From: Panthera uncia | Lineage: Eukaryota; Chordata; Mammalia; Carnivora; Felidae | Direction: 5' to 3' | Length of the DNA stretch: 64,000 bases | NCBI RefSeq assembly: GCF_023721935.1 | Contig: NC_064810.1 | Coordinates: 84,320,409 to 84,384,408 of the forward strand | Shown here: in pieces, positions 11,666-23,224 of the stretch | Numbering within the stretch: the stretch's first letter is position 1 | How the letters are laid out: each line of letters opens with the position of its first letter | Made by a program: the position numbers and the translations under genes | The notes under the pieces: generated by a model | Database searches by the model: none | What the model was told of the DNA's origin: nothing | Seen by the model: the letters and a program-made list of their open reading frames with translations, nothing else

Positions 11666-13929
11666 TTCTAATTAGTTTGAGCTGTTTTGTAACACATAGA
11701 TTTATTCTCCTTAATGGCAAAGAGTGGTGAAGATGAGCAACTATTGGATATTATAATTGAGTGCATTACTGTTCTTTGATAGCTTTGAAATTCAGAGCCA
11801 GGTGTAGGAGAAAAGGTGTTTTTCTTCTCAACTCATTTATTCTCTTACCCATTTCTTCTTTTCTTCACTCCCTATCTACCTGCTAGAGCCACAGTGAGAA
11901 TTATTTTAATTTCTAAAAGGCACTTCTGTGAGGGAGAGAGAGAAAAAAATGTTACAGTGGAAATAAACGTTGGAACAGGCAGAGTGCCCTCTATGAAGGA
12001 CACTGAAGTAGCTAATAGTTCCCCTAAGATATTACCAGTGAAGTGGTCCTATGTGAAAGAAAGGTGGCATGAAAGATCATTGCTTCAGTTATTTTTAATG
12101 GATTGCTATTCCCACAAAGATCATGTGGGGAATGGTTCTGATTGGTTGACTGGTGCCATCAGAGGTAGTTTGTTTAGCTGTGTGACTAATGCCACTGTTT
12201 TCAAGGTCTGCTCATGGTACTTCAATTAGATGGAGGCTGTGGCAGTTAGAGAAGCTTTCTTGAACTCTTCCCTGAGTTTCAGGAAAGGAAAACTTTTCCA
12301 TTAACTGTGAAGTTTAGAAAAAAAATCCTATAATGTATTTCTTAACCAGATTAGAAACCAGAACCCTGGTAGGCTTTTGTTTAGCTATTTTGCTGAGGGT
12401 GTTCTGCTGAGGCCATGCAAAGAATGAATAATTCACATTGAAAACCTTAGCATTTTACTTAAAAGCCTTATTTTCATTTTTGGAAAATGTGACAGCAAGA
12501 ATTAGTACTGGCACTTCTGTTTCAATAATGGTGGTGATGTTTAAATGACAACAAACACATAATTGGACTTACATGCACATTTATGGACACAAAAATGTCA
12601 TTACCTATTTTGGTGGAACATTTTACACTTACTCTATAAACAACAAAAATCAGCTTAAGTTGTTTTCATCTGTAAGCAATGAATCAATGTGAGAAACCCT
12701 TGTGGCATTCACACTTTGAGAAAAATATTCTTTTTCTAATTCCCTGATCTTGAAAGGATGAAATTGTTTGTTTTAAATAAGATCTTGATGAGTCCTCCTA
12801 AAATAAATGTTAACCCATTTTCATAACATTCCTAAAGTTCCTTTGAATATCAATAATTAGACTCCTCCTCAGATTAGAGATAAACTGTAGCAGAATGATT
12901 TTTATGCTTCCCTCAGTTTGATTGAGCTGAAATTGTCTGAATAGTACAGGGTATGAGACTGAGCATTTTATGGTGAGAACAGAGGAAAGAGATTAGGAAA
13001 TCGAATGTTGTGGGAAGAATGGGGGAACTCATTAATACTACCGTGGGTACCAATCATTTCACCCATGGAAAACACAGGATAAATAAGTATGCAGTGCAAC
13101 AAAGTAAAACAACTCTTCTCTCAAGATTACTTAAATACATAAATAACTTAAAAAAGTAAAAATACATTGCCTTAGTAGAGTCTTTTTCTGGATGTTGCTA
13201 ACCTTAAACATTACAACGTGCATTCGATTTGAGTGGCCATGAAACATTGATAGGTTTCTTCTAGAGACCCTTTTAGTCCACCTATTAGTTGGGACATATG
13301 GGTAAATTCTGAGAATTAAATCTATAAAACAACTAGCTGTAGATATGTTAAGATCGACTGTTCTGTCCTTAACAACTTTAGAGGATGAATCTGTGTTTTC
13401 CGTCTTTCAGTGGCTCAATAAGAATGTAGCTGTTGCTGTGTGTTTTATGTGCTCCCTGTTCCTTTCTCAGGCCCAAGTGATGCTCTGTTCTTGCTGTTTG
13501 ACCAGGTTGCTCCATAACTCAGGAGCCCTCAGTGGTTTTTGTGTCAAATACAACTCACTTCTCTAGCAGATGGTTCAGTACAATTTGTGTTTATCTTGGG
13601 TTCTGCCCGGGAATGCAAGCTGTCTCAAATGCAGTCCACAGTGGACCCCTTGCACCTTTGATCCCTGACATCTGGCTTACTGCTCCCTGCTTGGTCACTG
13701 AGTGCCTTCATGCTCTTTGTCCTATCAAATCTAACCCCAAGAAAGATTTTAAACTCACAATATGGTTGAAATCAATTATATTGTTTGAAGTGTTATGTCT
13801 CTTTGGCATATCTACATTTACTAGCCAACGCAAGTTTTAGATAATAAAATTATTCTTTATTGGTAGAATTTAAGTCTCAAAAGACCTAGGAAAATTTTTT
13901 GGAGGAGGGTGGGGGTACAGGTGAGTCAA
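11666..13929. other. Intergenic, open frames without recognisable product
   Basis: Contains a 137-codon + strand frame (11,816-12,229) and frames at 13,345-13,566 and 13,532-13,840. None shows a known domain, a supporting splice structure or CpG context. The 13.5-13.8 kb text is weakly L2-like. They were left uncalled. Confidence 0.5.
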
Positions 13930-14175
13930 GGGGTCTTGTCCAGAACCTTGGAAAATACTCCCAGTCTCTTACTCTGCTTACTTATAAGATTAGTTCTGGT
14001 GAGGCATAACTCTCCTTCTCCCAAACCATCTCTCTCTCCCACCTTTATACTGAAGATCAGGGAAACCTCCACTAAGAAGCTTTTCTTGATTAGTTTCACC
14101 GCGCCTCTGCCAGCCTGTTTAAATTCTGGCCTCCTCTTCCACTGTTATCAGGCTGTTAAAGACCTCCCACTTTTA
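13930..14175 (+). mobile_element. Possible L2 fragment, sense
   Basis: Pyrimidine-rich text with GGAAACCTCCACTAAGAAGCTTTTCTTGATTAGTTTCACC recalls the L2 segment 'TCAGGGAGGCCTTCCCTGACCACC'. The 89-residue open frame here is unlikely to be coding. Confidence 0.4.
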
Positions 14176-14388
14176 TAGGCCCTACCCTACATCACATCAC
14201 ATCAAAATGCACAGACATCCCACATTAACTATATTTATTTTTTTCTATAAAAACAATTTAAAAGGATCATAATACTTGTACATCTAGAATTTTTTAGCTA
14301 TGTATAACTTGTTTAAGATTGACTATAATATCTTGGCAATAATTGTATATTTTCAAAAATCTTTGTGATGAGAATATATACCTTTTTT

Positions 14389-14582
14389 TAAAATGTTTTT
14401 TTTTTATTTATTTTTAAGAAAAAGAGTGCGAATGGGGTGGGACAGAGGTGGTGGACAGAGGATCTGAAGAGGGTTCTGCACTGAGAGCAGCAAGCCTGAT
14501 GTGAGTCTCTGACTCATGAACCACGACATCATGAGCTGTGCCAAAGTCAGATGCTCAACCGATTAAGCCACCCAGGTGCCCC
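14389..14582 (-). mobile_element. SINEC, antisense, 13-bp TSD
   Basis: The tail TTTTTTATTTATTTTTAAG and the head GCCACCCAGGTGCCCC. The exact 13-bp duplication ATATACCTTTTTT is at 14,376-14,388 and 14,587-14,599. Confidence 0.92.
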
Positions 14583-14708
14583 GAAAATATACCTTTTTTA
14601 ATGTAATGAAGTTTTATGAATATTAAATTTCATAGACAATTAAGAATGCATTAGGGTGACAGTTTGTGGAAATATAATTAGCACTTGTTAATTTACTTTA
14701 AAAGTTTT

Positions 14709-14860
14709 TGGGGGGTACCTGGGTGGCCTAGTCGGTTAAGCATCTGACTCTTGATTTCGATTCAGGTCATGATCTCACAGTCAAATTCCTACTTGGGATT
14801 CTCTCTCTCCTTCTCTCTGCCCCTCTCCCACTCAAATAAAAAAAAACATTTAAAAAATCT
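14709..14860 (+). mobile_element. SINEC, internally deleted
   Basis: The head GGGGGGTACCTGGGTGGCCTAGTCGG, then a short body that jumps from CTCACAGTC to the GGGATTCTCTCTCTCC region, losing about 60 bp. It ends in an A-rich CAAATAAAAAAAAACATTT tail. Flanking TAAAAGTTTTT-like text may be its target site. Confidence 0.9.
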
Positions 14861-14919
14861 TTAAAGTTTTTTGTATCTTGAACTAAATTTTCTTTTCAGG
14901 TTTCAAATATTTTTACAAG

Positions 14920-15095
14920 TTCACAGAATGCTCATAGGCACTCATTTTACTGATTTCTATGTATCAGGCAGTGTACTGGCAGCTGGAATTAAAAAGCTGA
15001 AAAGACAAAGTCCCTGCCCTCAAAGAGTTCAAGGTGTGACAAAGATATTTAAGTAAATAATACCCACACAGTGTGGTAAATGTGCTAATAAAAAT
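14920..15095 (-). mobile_element. L2 3' end, antisense
   Basis: TGATTTCTATGTATCAGGCAGTGTACTGGCAGCTGG, then AGACAAAGTCCCTGCCCTCAAAGAGTTCAAGG, the reverse complement of the L2 terminus. The 61-residue open frame here is repeat-derived. Confidence 0.7.
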
Positions 15096-15434
15096 AGCAT
15101 TAAGCACACAGATGACTCTGAATAACTCTGCCCAGCCCAGCTCCCAGGGCTTTGAGCATAGCACTGACTGACTTCCTAGATTGAAGAGTCCCTGGATCTA
15201 GGTACTTCATAGAGGATTGTCTCATTGATTATTTTCACATCCTACTTAATAGCTAATACATTCTTGAGCTCTTGTAGAAATCTGGAACACCTACCAGAAT
15301 TGGTCTGACAATTTTCAACCCATCAGGCCACACTTTGTTTCCAGCTGCCTCCCCTTCTGCTGTAGAGATAGAATATGAACCACAGGGTGATCCGTTTGCA
15401 TGTGATCTTCTTCACAGAGAACCTTTGAAGTCAA

Positions 15435-15595
15435 TGCTAACATGATTCCATTGAATAGGTGAGAAAATAAAACCTCAGAGGAGATTCATTTGCCTAAAAT
15501 CAGGTGGCTAGTAAAATGGCAGAGCTGAGATTCAATCTCCTGTGTGTGGGACTCCAAAAACCTTACCCTCACCACTCTGTAGATTAGGACACTGA
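15435..15595 (-). repeat. MIR SINE, antisense
   Basis: TAGGTGAGAAAATAAAACCTCAGAGG, then AATCAGGTGGCTAGTAAAATGGCAGAGCTGAGATTCAATC is a reverse-complemented MIR core. Confidence 0.7.
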
Positions 15596-18500
15596 ATAGC
15601 TCATCCTCAAACGCATTTGTGTGGCTGCTGTTCTCTAAGTAACTTTGTATATACATTTTCTCATTAATTTCCTTCTCTGTCAATGAAGTGTAAAGGGACT
15701 TTGAAAAAGGAAAAAAAAAAAAAAAGAAAGAGAAACTCTGTCTCAAAAAAGAGGTAGAAAACTTTTATTGGGAAAAGATAACTCAGAACGGAAAAAATAC
15801 TGAGTATAAAATCATTCCCTCAAAACCCTTAGCTTTTCCCATAGGTTCTTTTATAAAGTGACAAGCATTTCCATCTTCACCCTACATTTTTTTGCCTACC
15901 TTAGCAAGAAATATTTTGCTTGATACATAATTTTTGATAAGGGAAGATTCATCAGAATAAAAAAAATCTATAATATTTCATATAGTTGAATGAATTTTAG
16001 GATGGAAGTTAAACAGAACAATAGGAGTATTCATATTATAACAACCATTTTTAATGATCTAATTTTCAGATTTTGTTAGAAGCTGAGAGTAGAACCCACA
16101 CAAACATTGAGTTAGTGAAAGGTACTAATAGCAAAAATTCCTCGGAGTCATGAAGATTAGTCTTTGCTGTAAGTTAGGATAATATTCTGTTAGAAGAGTT
16201 CTGATTTTAGTATTGTGTAAGCTGTTTTCTTAATACGTATCTACCCTCTGCCTAGGTGATATTCATGAAATAAGGCATAGATAATGCATTTAGTAACACT
16301 GAGCTGAATCATACAAAACATAATTTGTGTGCAATTTTGGGGAGTGTAAAATAAAAGTTGTTTTAAGTGTTAGAAAAAGAATCCATAAAAATAAAGCATT
16401 TTAATCAGAGAAAAAATTCAAAAGCTTGTGTCATAAAGGAAAACAATTTACTTGTGCTGGTACCCTTAATAAGTGCCCCAAAGCGTTCCAGTGCTGTTAC
16501 ATTCTCTAATGATATTACAGTATGTGGCACATCTCATCTAATCTGTTAGTAAAATCCTAAAGTCACTTATGTCAGTCTCTAATGCAAGCCAAATGAGTCT
16601 TTCCAGTAATAAGAAGCTTCGCAGAATTAGTTTTCGTTTTGCAGAAAATTGCCATTGGGGCTGGCACTTTTATCTAAAAATTTCACTCGTGCATAAGCAA
16701 AAAACTCATATATTATTTGGTTACATTCCATCAGTATGAGAAATAACATTGTGAGAATTCTATGCATGCTAATGATATATAGAAATCCACCTGCTTTCAG
16801 ATAAAATGAGTTTAATTTTCTGTTGCCCACTGCCTGGTTGGCCTTTCATAAATTACTTATGCACAGCTATTATTAAAATAGAAGGAAAGCAAATTAGAAA
16901 GTCCTCCTATCTCTCTACTGGATTTAGCCAAGGCAGGGCTGTGACAGCTAGAGTCAGCGTTTTTGAAAAAATTCTGCTCTCTTGAAAAATTTTGCATCTC
17001 TATACAATTCTATACCACTGTTGTAAACGTTCTGACCTGCCTTCTTACCAAATTAACCTAAATCCTTTCTATTTTTCAACATTAATGGAATCCTCTAGAG
17101 TCCTGCTGATATATATTAAAATATATTTATTGGTTAATTTGAATTCCAGCATTTTGTACCTCATTTCCAGTGCTCCTGTTATATCTGAACAGCTTTGAGC
17201 TTTAGCATTAAAAACTTACAAATTAAGATACATGCAGTACATCTTACAATTATCAGATCAAAACAACTTAACTTTTATTGGAGTATAGAATGGCAAATTT
17301 AACTTTCTGATAAAAACAGAAAATGAAGAGTGTGAAAGAGTTAATTGGATTTCAAAGGGTGTTTTTTAGATGGTGGGGGAGGGGTCTTTATTGGTCAATG
17401 AATACTTGACCTTTTGGTTTTAAGGACAAGTGAAAAGTTTTTATTTCTAGAGGATTTTGAAGCCCAAAGTTCCCAATCATTTAAGACTAATTTCTATTAA
17501 TTATTTTGCTCTGGTCAATTATGATCACAGGCTTCTTAGAATGTATCAGGTGGCCATGTCTTTGAAGGCTGAGTAAGCATCCATGAGGCTCTACCCTTGC
17601 CATGCTGTGGTGTTAAAAGAGCTATCAAAGTACTGCTTGCAAAGTGACTTCAACTGCAGTTCATATTGAAAAAGATAAAATAAAGACCACTTTCAAGCCA
17701 TTTCATAAAATCTCAATATAAAGAGATCAGTTTTTAAGACAATTGCATCCTATGCCAGGAAGGATGGTTATATTACTCAAGTAGCTGTTTAACCTAATAT
17801 TGGAAAATAAAATATGCTCATCAGTTTCTCTTGTTAAGATCTTTTTTATAGTGTTTTGATACAAGCTTTGTGTATAACTCAGTGGAGTTTTTAAGAATAT
17901 CGTGATAGTATAAGTTTTTAATACATATAAAATTGAAAATATGTATTTGTGGTGTACGTGCGAGGTAAGGGTGGAACAGTTTTAGGAAACTATGGTGGAA
18001 TAGGGACGGAGACACATACCTCCTTTTTTCCTCATCTGTGCCCTGAATTCTAACTAGCCATTTTGTTTTCCTCTTTGGGAGGAATCTTTCAAAGGTAACC
18101 AACGAACTTACACTGATGTTCAAAATAGATGTTCAAAAAGAATACCAGGAAAACAAACCTAGCAACACAACTAGAAGACTTACAAATGACTTTGAAATTC
18201 TGCTGTTGTAAGATATCAGAGGAAAATTTTATTTTCAGGTCTGTCTACAGCAGTGTTCACATAGAATCATCTTCCTCCTAATAAAGTTTAATGATAAAAT
18301 GTTCCTTCAGAGAACCAGATGAAAATACTATTTATATATCCAGCATCATTAATTCTAAAAATTCAGCATGTAATTACATGGTCTTATGATGCCTTTAAAA
18401 TAAAACTATTCTGAAATTTGCAAAGTGAATTATCTCGGAAAGATAGAATACAGAATTTAAGATCAGTCAACCATGATATGTTAATCATCTGTTTATAAAA

Positions 18501-18932
18501 TACTTAACTAGCTGAAGCTTCTTAGTTGTCATGTTTTTACCTTGGCAGTGGTGGTTTGAGCCAAGAAATCCCACTGAAGACAATCAGAGTGTCATTACTC
18601 CCCAGGCGTCTGCATAAAGTCTAGCACCTGCATGAAAAGAGAAACATCTATTCCTTTAGATACTTTAAATTGTCAGCATGGTTGGCATTGTGTAAACACA
18701 GCTTCCTATCAGTTCTAATGGTTACTAGGAAGAAACATAAATCTAAATTGAGAATAGGAAATGAATTAAATTATCAGGATAAATCAGACAAAAAGCTAAA
18801 ATAAAGTTTAACAAATAAGCCAATCACATGCTATTCCTCAAAAACTGTAACTTTTCCTTTCAGACCGGTTGCTTTGAATTAATTCATCATTTAATTTATC
18901 GGTTGTTTCTCTGTAACTTGCTTGAAAGACAG
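15596..18932. other. Repeat-poor intergenic block, 3.3 kb
   Basis: This is the longest stretch in which I recognise no interspersed repeat. It is AT-rich and has short chance frames only. The part at 16,560-16,860 contains ATGCTAAT, TAATGATAT and ATAAATTA, homeodomain- or POU-like words that could belong to a conserved non-coding element. Confidence 0.45.
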
Positions 18933-18980
18933 CATGAATGGGGTTGTACATGAATGGGGTTGCAGCATGAATGGGATTCA
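18933..18980 (+). repeat. Three-copy 16-17-bp tandem repeat
   Basis: CATGAATGGGGTTGTA, CATGAATGGGGTTGCAG and CATGAATGGGATT follow one another directly, just upstream of a MIR. Confidence 0.9.
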
Positions 18981-18997
18981 AAAGCTAGGAACTTTTG

Positions 18998-19205
18998 AAT
19001 TTGACAGAGCTAGATTTGAGACTTCGTTTCGGCATTACCTAGTGATGTTATTCTTGCTAGGTATATAACCTCACTTACGCCTCAGTTTCTTCATTTATAA
19101 AAATGGGATAATACCTTACTCATAGTTTGTTGGAAGGATTGAATAAGATCATATATAAAAATTATTTACTTTTGTGTTTGTAGGTGCTCGATAAACATTA
19201 ACCTT
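18998..19205 (+). repeat. MIR SINE
   Basis: AACCTCACTTACGCCTCAGTTTCTTCATTTATAAAAATGGGATAATACC, then GTTGGAAGGATTGAATAAG and GGTGCTCGATAAACATTA. Confidence 0.8.
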
Positions 19206-19247
19206 ACTTTAGTGCATTTAATCAGCTGTAGGTATGTAAGGCTTTTT

Positions 19248-19314
19248 TACTTAAGTTTTTTATTTTTATTTTAGAGAGAGAGCATGAGCAGTGGAGAGGG
19301 GCAGAGGGGGAGAC

Positions 19315-19364
<50 letters not shown>

Positions 19365-19488
19365 TCTTAAGTAGGCTCTATGCTCAGTGTGGAGCCCGAC
19401 TTGGGGCTTGATCCCATGACCCTGGGATCATGACCTGAGCTGAAAGCAATAGACGGTTGCTCAACCAACTGAGCCACCCAGGTGCTCC
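19248..19488 (-). mobile_element. SINEC, antisense, first of a nested pair
   Basis: Tail AAGTTTTTTATTTTTATTTTAG, a (GA)21 tract at 19,317-19,359, and the head ending GAGCCACCCAGGTGCTCC. The 13-bp duplication TGTAAGGCTTTTT is at 19,235-19,247 and 19,489-19,501. Confidence 0.95.
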
Positions 19489-19509
19489 TGTAAGGCTTTT
19501 TATTTTTAT

Positions 19510-19565
19510 GTATTTATTTTTTAAAAAAATTTTAATTTTTTTAAAATTTATTTATTTATTTATTT

Positions 19566-19609
<44 letters not shown>

Positions 19610-19772
19610 ACAAGCGAGGGAGGGGCAGAGAGAAACAGAGAGAATCTCAAGCAGGCCCCACACTGTCAGCACAGAGCCCAACATGGGGCCTGAACCCATG
19701 AACCATGAATTCATGACTTAATGTGAAATCAAGTCACCACCTCAACTGACTGAGCCACCCAGGTGTCCCCAC
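19510..19772 (-). mobile_element. SINEC, antisense, inserted at the TSD of its neighbour
   Basis: Tail with TTTATTTATTTATTTAAAG, a (GA)20 tract at 19,567-19,606, and the head GAGCCACCCAGGTGTCCCC. A third copy of the AAGGCTTTTTA motif at 19,780-19,789 shows that it entered immediately beside the earlier SINE's target-site duplication. Confidence 0.93.
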
Positions 19773-20049
19773 CCACCCAAGGCTTTTTAAAATGTGCTTC
19801 AGATCTTATACATTTTTTGGTAGTATTATAGGTATGATTTCCATATATAACTTCCCTTTAGTCATCTGTAGGTATATAAAAATATTTTTGTTGTTGTTCT
19901 TTTAGATCTTATGTGTGGTTTTATAGTGTATTGGTATGATCTCCATATATAACTCCTCAGTGTGTACATCCCTGAATACAAAATTTTGTACATTTTGGAG
20001 ATTTTGAAAATATGAAGGATATCAGTATATTCTTGAATTTGAAAATACT

Positions 20050-21235
20050 TGAGATGCTCATTATAGAATATGTATTTGGGAATTATAGAACACTAAGTTA
20101 AAAAATGAAAATCTTTCCATATTCCAAAGATTTTTCAGTTGTCTTTTCAGCTAATTTCTATACATTTATCTATATATTTAATTGAGATCATATTGTATTT
20201 GCTAAGATTTGGTACACATTTAATTTACTAACATATTAACCGTTCCTGATGACCTAAATATTTTTATAAGCACAATTTTTAATGACTGCAAAATATTCAG
20301 TTGGGTGACCTTACAGTAGTTTATCAAACCATTTGCTATTTTTGAATGCTTAGATTGTTTCTAATTTAGGTCTATTGTATAAATTTATTTAACAAACATT
20401 TTTTTGTTGCTAGTGGGTTTGAACTGTTTAAATGTGTATTTGAATTGTCTTTGGAGAATCATCTTTTCTTATCCTTTTATTATTTTTCTGTTGGTGTATT
20501 TATCTTTTTCTTATTGACTTATAAGACCTATGTATATATTAAAATATAAATCCTTAATCATTTTGCATTTTTTTGCCTTTTAATATTATGATGTTTTAAA
20601 ATATATATAGTTTTACACTTTTATAGTGAAAAAGAAATCCTTCCTTTTATTTGTAATAGTATAAAATTTAATACTTTTATAAATACTACTTCCAAATATT
20701 TTACTTTTGGAAAGTAGAAAAATTATTGCTTAAAATTAATTCTTTTTATAGTTTTATTTATTAAAAAAATTTTTTTTAATGTTTATTTTTGAGACAGAGA
20801 GAGAGATAGAGACAGAGCATGACTGGGGCAGGGGCAGAGAGAGAAGGAAACACAGAATCCAAAGCAGGCTCCAGGCTCTGAGCTGTCAGCACAGACCCTG
20901 ATTCAGGGCTCAAACCTGTGAACTACAAGATCATGACCTGAGCTGAAGTCAGATGCTTAACTGACTGAGCCACCCAGGTACCCCTAGTTTTATTTTTTAC
21001 ATTTTATAAAATTCACCTGAAAGTAATTTTTGTATTTATGAAGAAGTAGGGTATTAGTTTTATTTTTTTCATAGAGTAGGCCACTTTTTCCTATTTCTTA
21101 TATTGAACAAGTCTCATGGATTTATGATACTTTCTGACTTCTCAGTTATCTATTGGATCTGTTTAGATCTGTTTACATCTGTTTATCTGCAGGTATTATT
21201 TCTCCCCTAATATTGTGTTCTTTTGTGCAATACAA
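20050..21235 (-). mobile_element. Ancient L1 (L1M-type), antisense, split by a SINE
   Basis: The + strand carries reverse-complement L1 ORF2 landmarks: TTTATCAAACCATTTGCTATTTTT-like target-site text at about 20,318, then the segment with TCTTTTTCTTATTGACTTATAAG near 20,498 and the 'TTTTGCATTTTTTTGCC' stretch. L1-like AT-rich text resumes at 20,985 after the SINEC copy. Divergence is high and the ends are uncertain. Confidence 0.5.
20762..20984 (-). mobile_element. SINEC, antisense, inside old L1
   Basis: The tail TTTTTTTTAATGTTTATTTTTGAGACAG and the head GAGCCACCCAGGTACCCC. The 11-bp duplication TAGTTTTATTT is at 20,749-20,759 and 20,985-20,995. Confidence 0.94.
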
Positions 21236-21319
21236 ACCTTGGTTATTTTTATCACTATTTTGGCCATAATAAAATAATTACAATTACAATAAATGATGAT
21301 TATGAAGAGGACAAGAATT

Positions 21320-21450
21320 ATCAGTTCAGTCAAGTCAATGACCTATTTGCTAGGTAACCGTGGTTAAACTATTTACCCCACTTGGGGTAAGTGAAGTGGG
21401 AAGGATCTGTAAAATGGGGACAATAGTATCCGGTGAACATTGTGGTTGAC
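21320..21450 (+). repeat. MIR-like fragment
   Basis: GGTAACCGTGGTTAAACTATTTACCCCA and CTGTAAAATGGGGACAATAGTATC look like the MIR core with a short insertion between. Confidence 0.5.
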
Positions 21451-21499
21451 TCCTCACTAGGCATTTTACTCTAACTCTTTACTCCAACAGTTATGATGG

Positions 21500-21890
21500 T
21501 CTTATCATGGTTAACAGAAATTGGTTTAGATAGAGTCCTGTCTAAGCCAATTTCGGCCAATAACACTTGAGAAAAGTCTTGCTTAGGGCTTCTGGAAGGA
21601 GTAACAGATGGGCAGGATAGTTCTGGCCTGTCTCTGACACACACATACATTCCTCTTGAACATGAACAAGGAATTCCATTTTTTCTGTCTACTAGTGGCA
21701 GTCATCTTGAGATTGTGAGGCAAGTCAGTCTGAGGACTAAAGCTGACTCAAAGAGAAAGAAAAAGCTGAGGAAATAATGTGAAGTAGATCCTGAAGCCCT
21801 TATATCCCTTTGTCTGAAGCCCACACTACTTCTGGAAGGTCACTGTTAGTTGAAGTTGGAAGCATCCTGATTGATACATATTCCCTCTTC
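21500..21890 (+). repeat. Ancient mammalian repeat, family not assigned
   Basis: AAGCCAATTTCGGCCAATAACAC, CAGTCATCTTGAGATTGTGAGGC, and the ending ACTGTTAGTTGAAGTTGGAAGCATCCTGATTGATACA resemble a widespread old family that ends in 'TTGCAGCCAAAAGCATCCTAACTGATACA'. The copy at 36,225-36,950 looks like the same family. Confidence 0.4.
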
Positions 21891-22218
21891 CAAGTTTAGT
21901 GTGACAAGCAAATAAAAGCATGATTCCTTAGTGCTTTAGACTATTGCCAGCAATAATATGTGGTTGTCATCATCAAGATGTCATTAAATATGAAAATGTT
22001 GCTGTCATTATGCATGGGTTAGTCGATCACTCATCTATACCAGCAAAAAATGTTTGAGCATGTAGCTTCAATCTATTTATTTATTAGATACATTACTGTG
22101 CATGTATACATGATAGAGTGTATATTAGATATATATAACATTGCATATTATTGTATACATTATAAAAATTCACAGAAAAGGAAGGAACTAGGAAGAGAAA
22201 TAAGAAATAACTAATTTA

Positions 22219-22442
22219 GGGGCGCTTGGGTGGCTCAGTCGGTTAAGCGTCCGACTTCGGCTCAGGTCACGATCTCACCATCCGTGAGTTCGAGCCCCGC
22301 GTTGGGCTCTGGGCTGATGGCTCAGAGCCTGGAGCCTGCTTCTGATTCTGTGTCTCCCTCTCTCTCTGCCCCTCCCCTGTTCATGCTCTGTCTCTCTCTG
22401 TCTCAAAAATAAATAAACGTTAAAAAAAAAATTTTTTAAAAA
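22219..22442 (+). mobile_element. SINEC, young, 17-bp TSD
   Basis: Near-consensus copy: GGGGCGCTTGGGTGGCTCAGTCGG through GTCCGACTTCGGCTCAGG, GAGTTCGAGCCCCGCG and the AATAAATAAACGTTAAAA tail. The exact 17-bp target-site duplication AAGAAATAACTAATTTA is at 22,202-22,218 and 22,443-22,459. The 60-residue open frame is SINE sequence. Confidence 0.97.
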
Positions 22443-22752
22443 AAGAAATAACTAATTTAAAATCATTTTTTTTTGTTCACTGATGTTACAAAAAACTTTT
22501 TCCTAACAGCATCATTATTATTAATTTTTTGTAAAGTATCTGCCGATAACACCCCATTGCCAAATACCATCATAGAAAAGGTCAACAAATCATGAGCAGT
22601 TATCTTTAAAAAAGTGGCACAACTCTCCTCATTAACTTCAACAACTCTTTTAAAGGGCTTTTTAAAGAAACTACTAGCAAACACCTATAACATACCAGGC
22701 TTTTCATGGTCACTCCCAACCTATTTCAGATATTGTAAAGATTCTATTCTTT

Positions 22753-22975
22753 TTTTTAAATTAATTAATTTATTTTGAGAGGGAGAGAGCGAGAAAGAGA
22801 GAGAGCATATGTGTAAGTGGGGGAGGGGCAGAGAGAGAGGGAGAGAATCCTAAGCAGGCTCTGTGCCATCAGTTCAGAGCCCCACACAGGGCGCAATCTC
22901 ATAAACCATGAGATCATGACCTGGGCCCAAATCAAGAGTCAGACACTTAACTGACTGAGCCACTCAAATGCCCTC
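22753..22975 (-). mobile_element. SINEC, antisense, diverged
   Basis: Tail TTAATTAATTTATTTTGAG, and a head ending GAGCCACTCAAATGCCCT, which is well diverged. A 15-bp duplication with one mismatch (AAGATTMTATTCTTT) is at 22,738-22,752 and 22,976-22,990. Confidence 0.92.
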
Positions 22976-23150
22976 AAGATTATATTCTTTAAAGTAACAT
23001 CTGTGTGTATACTTAGCCTCACACATAAGCTGCAATAGGCTATAATATGCTGAAAGTTTATAGACCTTCAAGTAGGACTTTCCTGTTGACACTCTGCATT
23101 GCTTAAATCACTTATTTCCCTTCACCATACTGACAAACCTTTCCTGTTAA

Positions 23151-23224
23151 GTTGACCAATTTAGGGTGTCAATGTTAACTATAGTTAGGTTGACCAATTT
23201 AGGGTGTCTATGTCAACTATATAA
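23151..23224 (+). repeat. 38-bp tandem duplication
   Basis: GTTGACCAATTTAGGGTGTC starts at 23,151 and again at 23,189, with similar continuations (AATGTTAACTATAGTTAG versus TATGTCAACTATATAAT). Confidence 0.92.

Noticed and set aside
11316..11720. 134-codon open frame on the minus strand
   Set aside because: No recognisable domain, partly overlaps L2-like sequence, and no CpG or splice context. One frame of this length is expected by chance in 64 kb.
11816..12229. 137-codon open frame on the + strand
   Set aside because: The predicted protein has no known motif. Nothing suggests a first or internal exon, and the region is ordinary AT-rich intergenic DNA.
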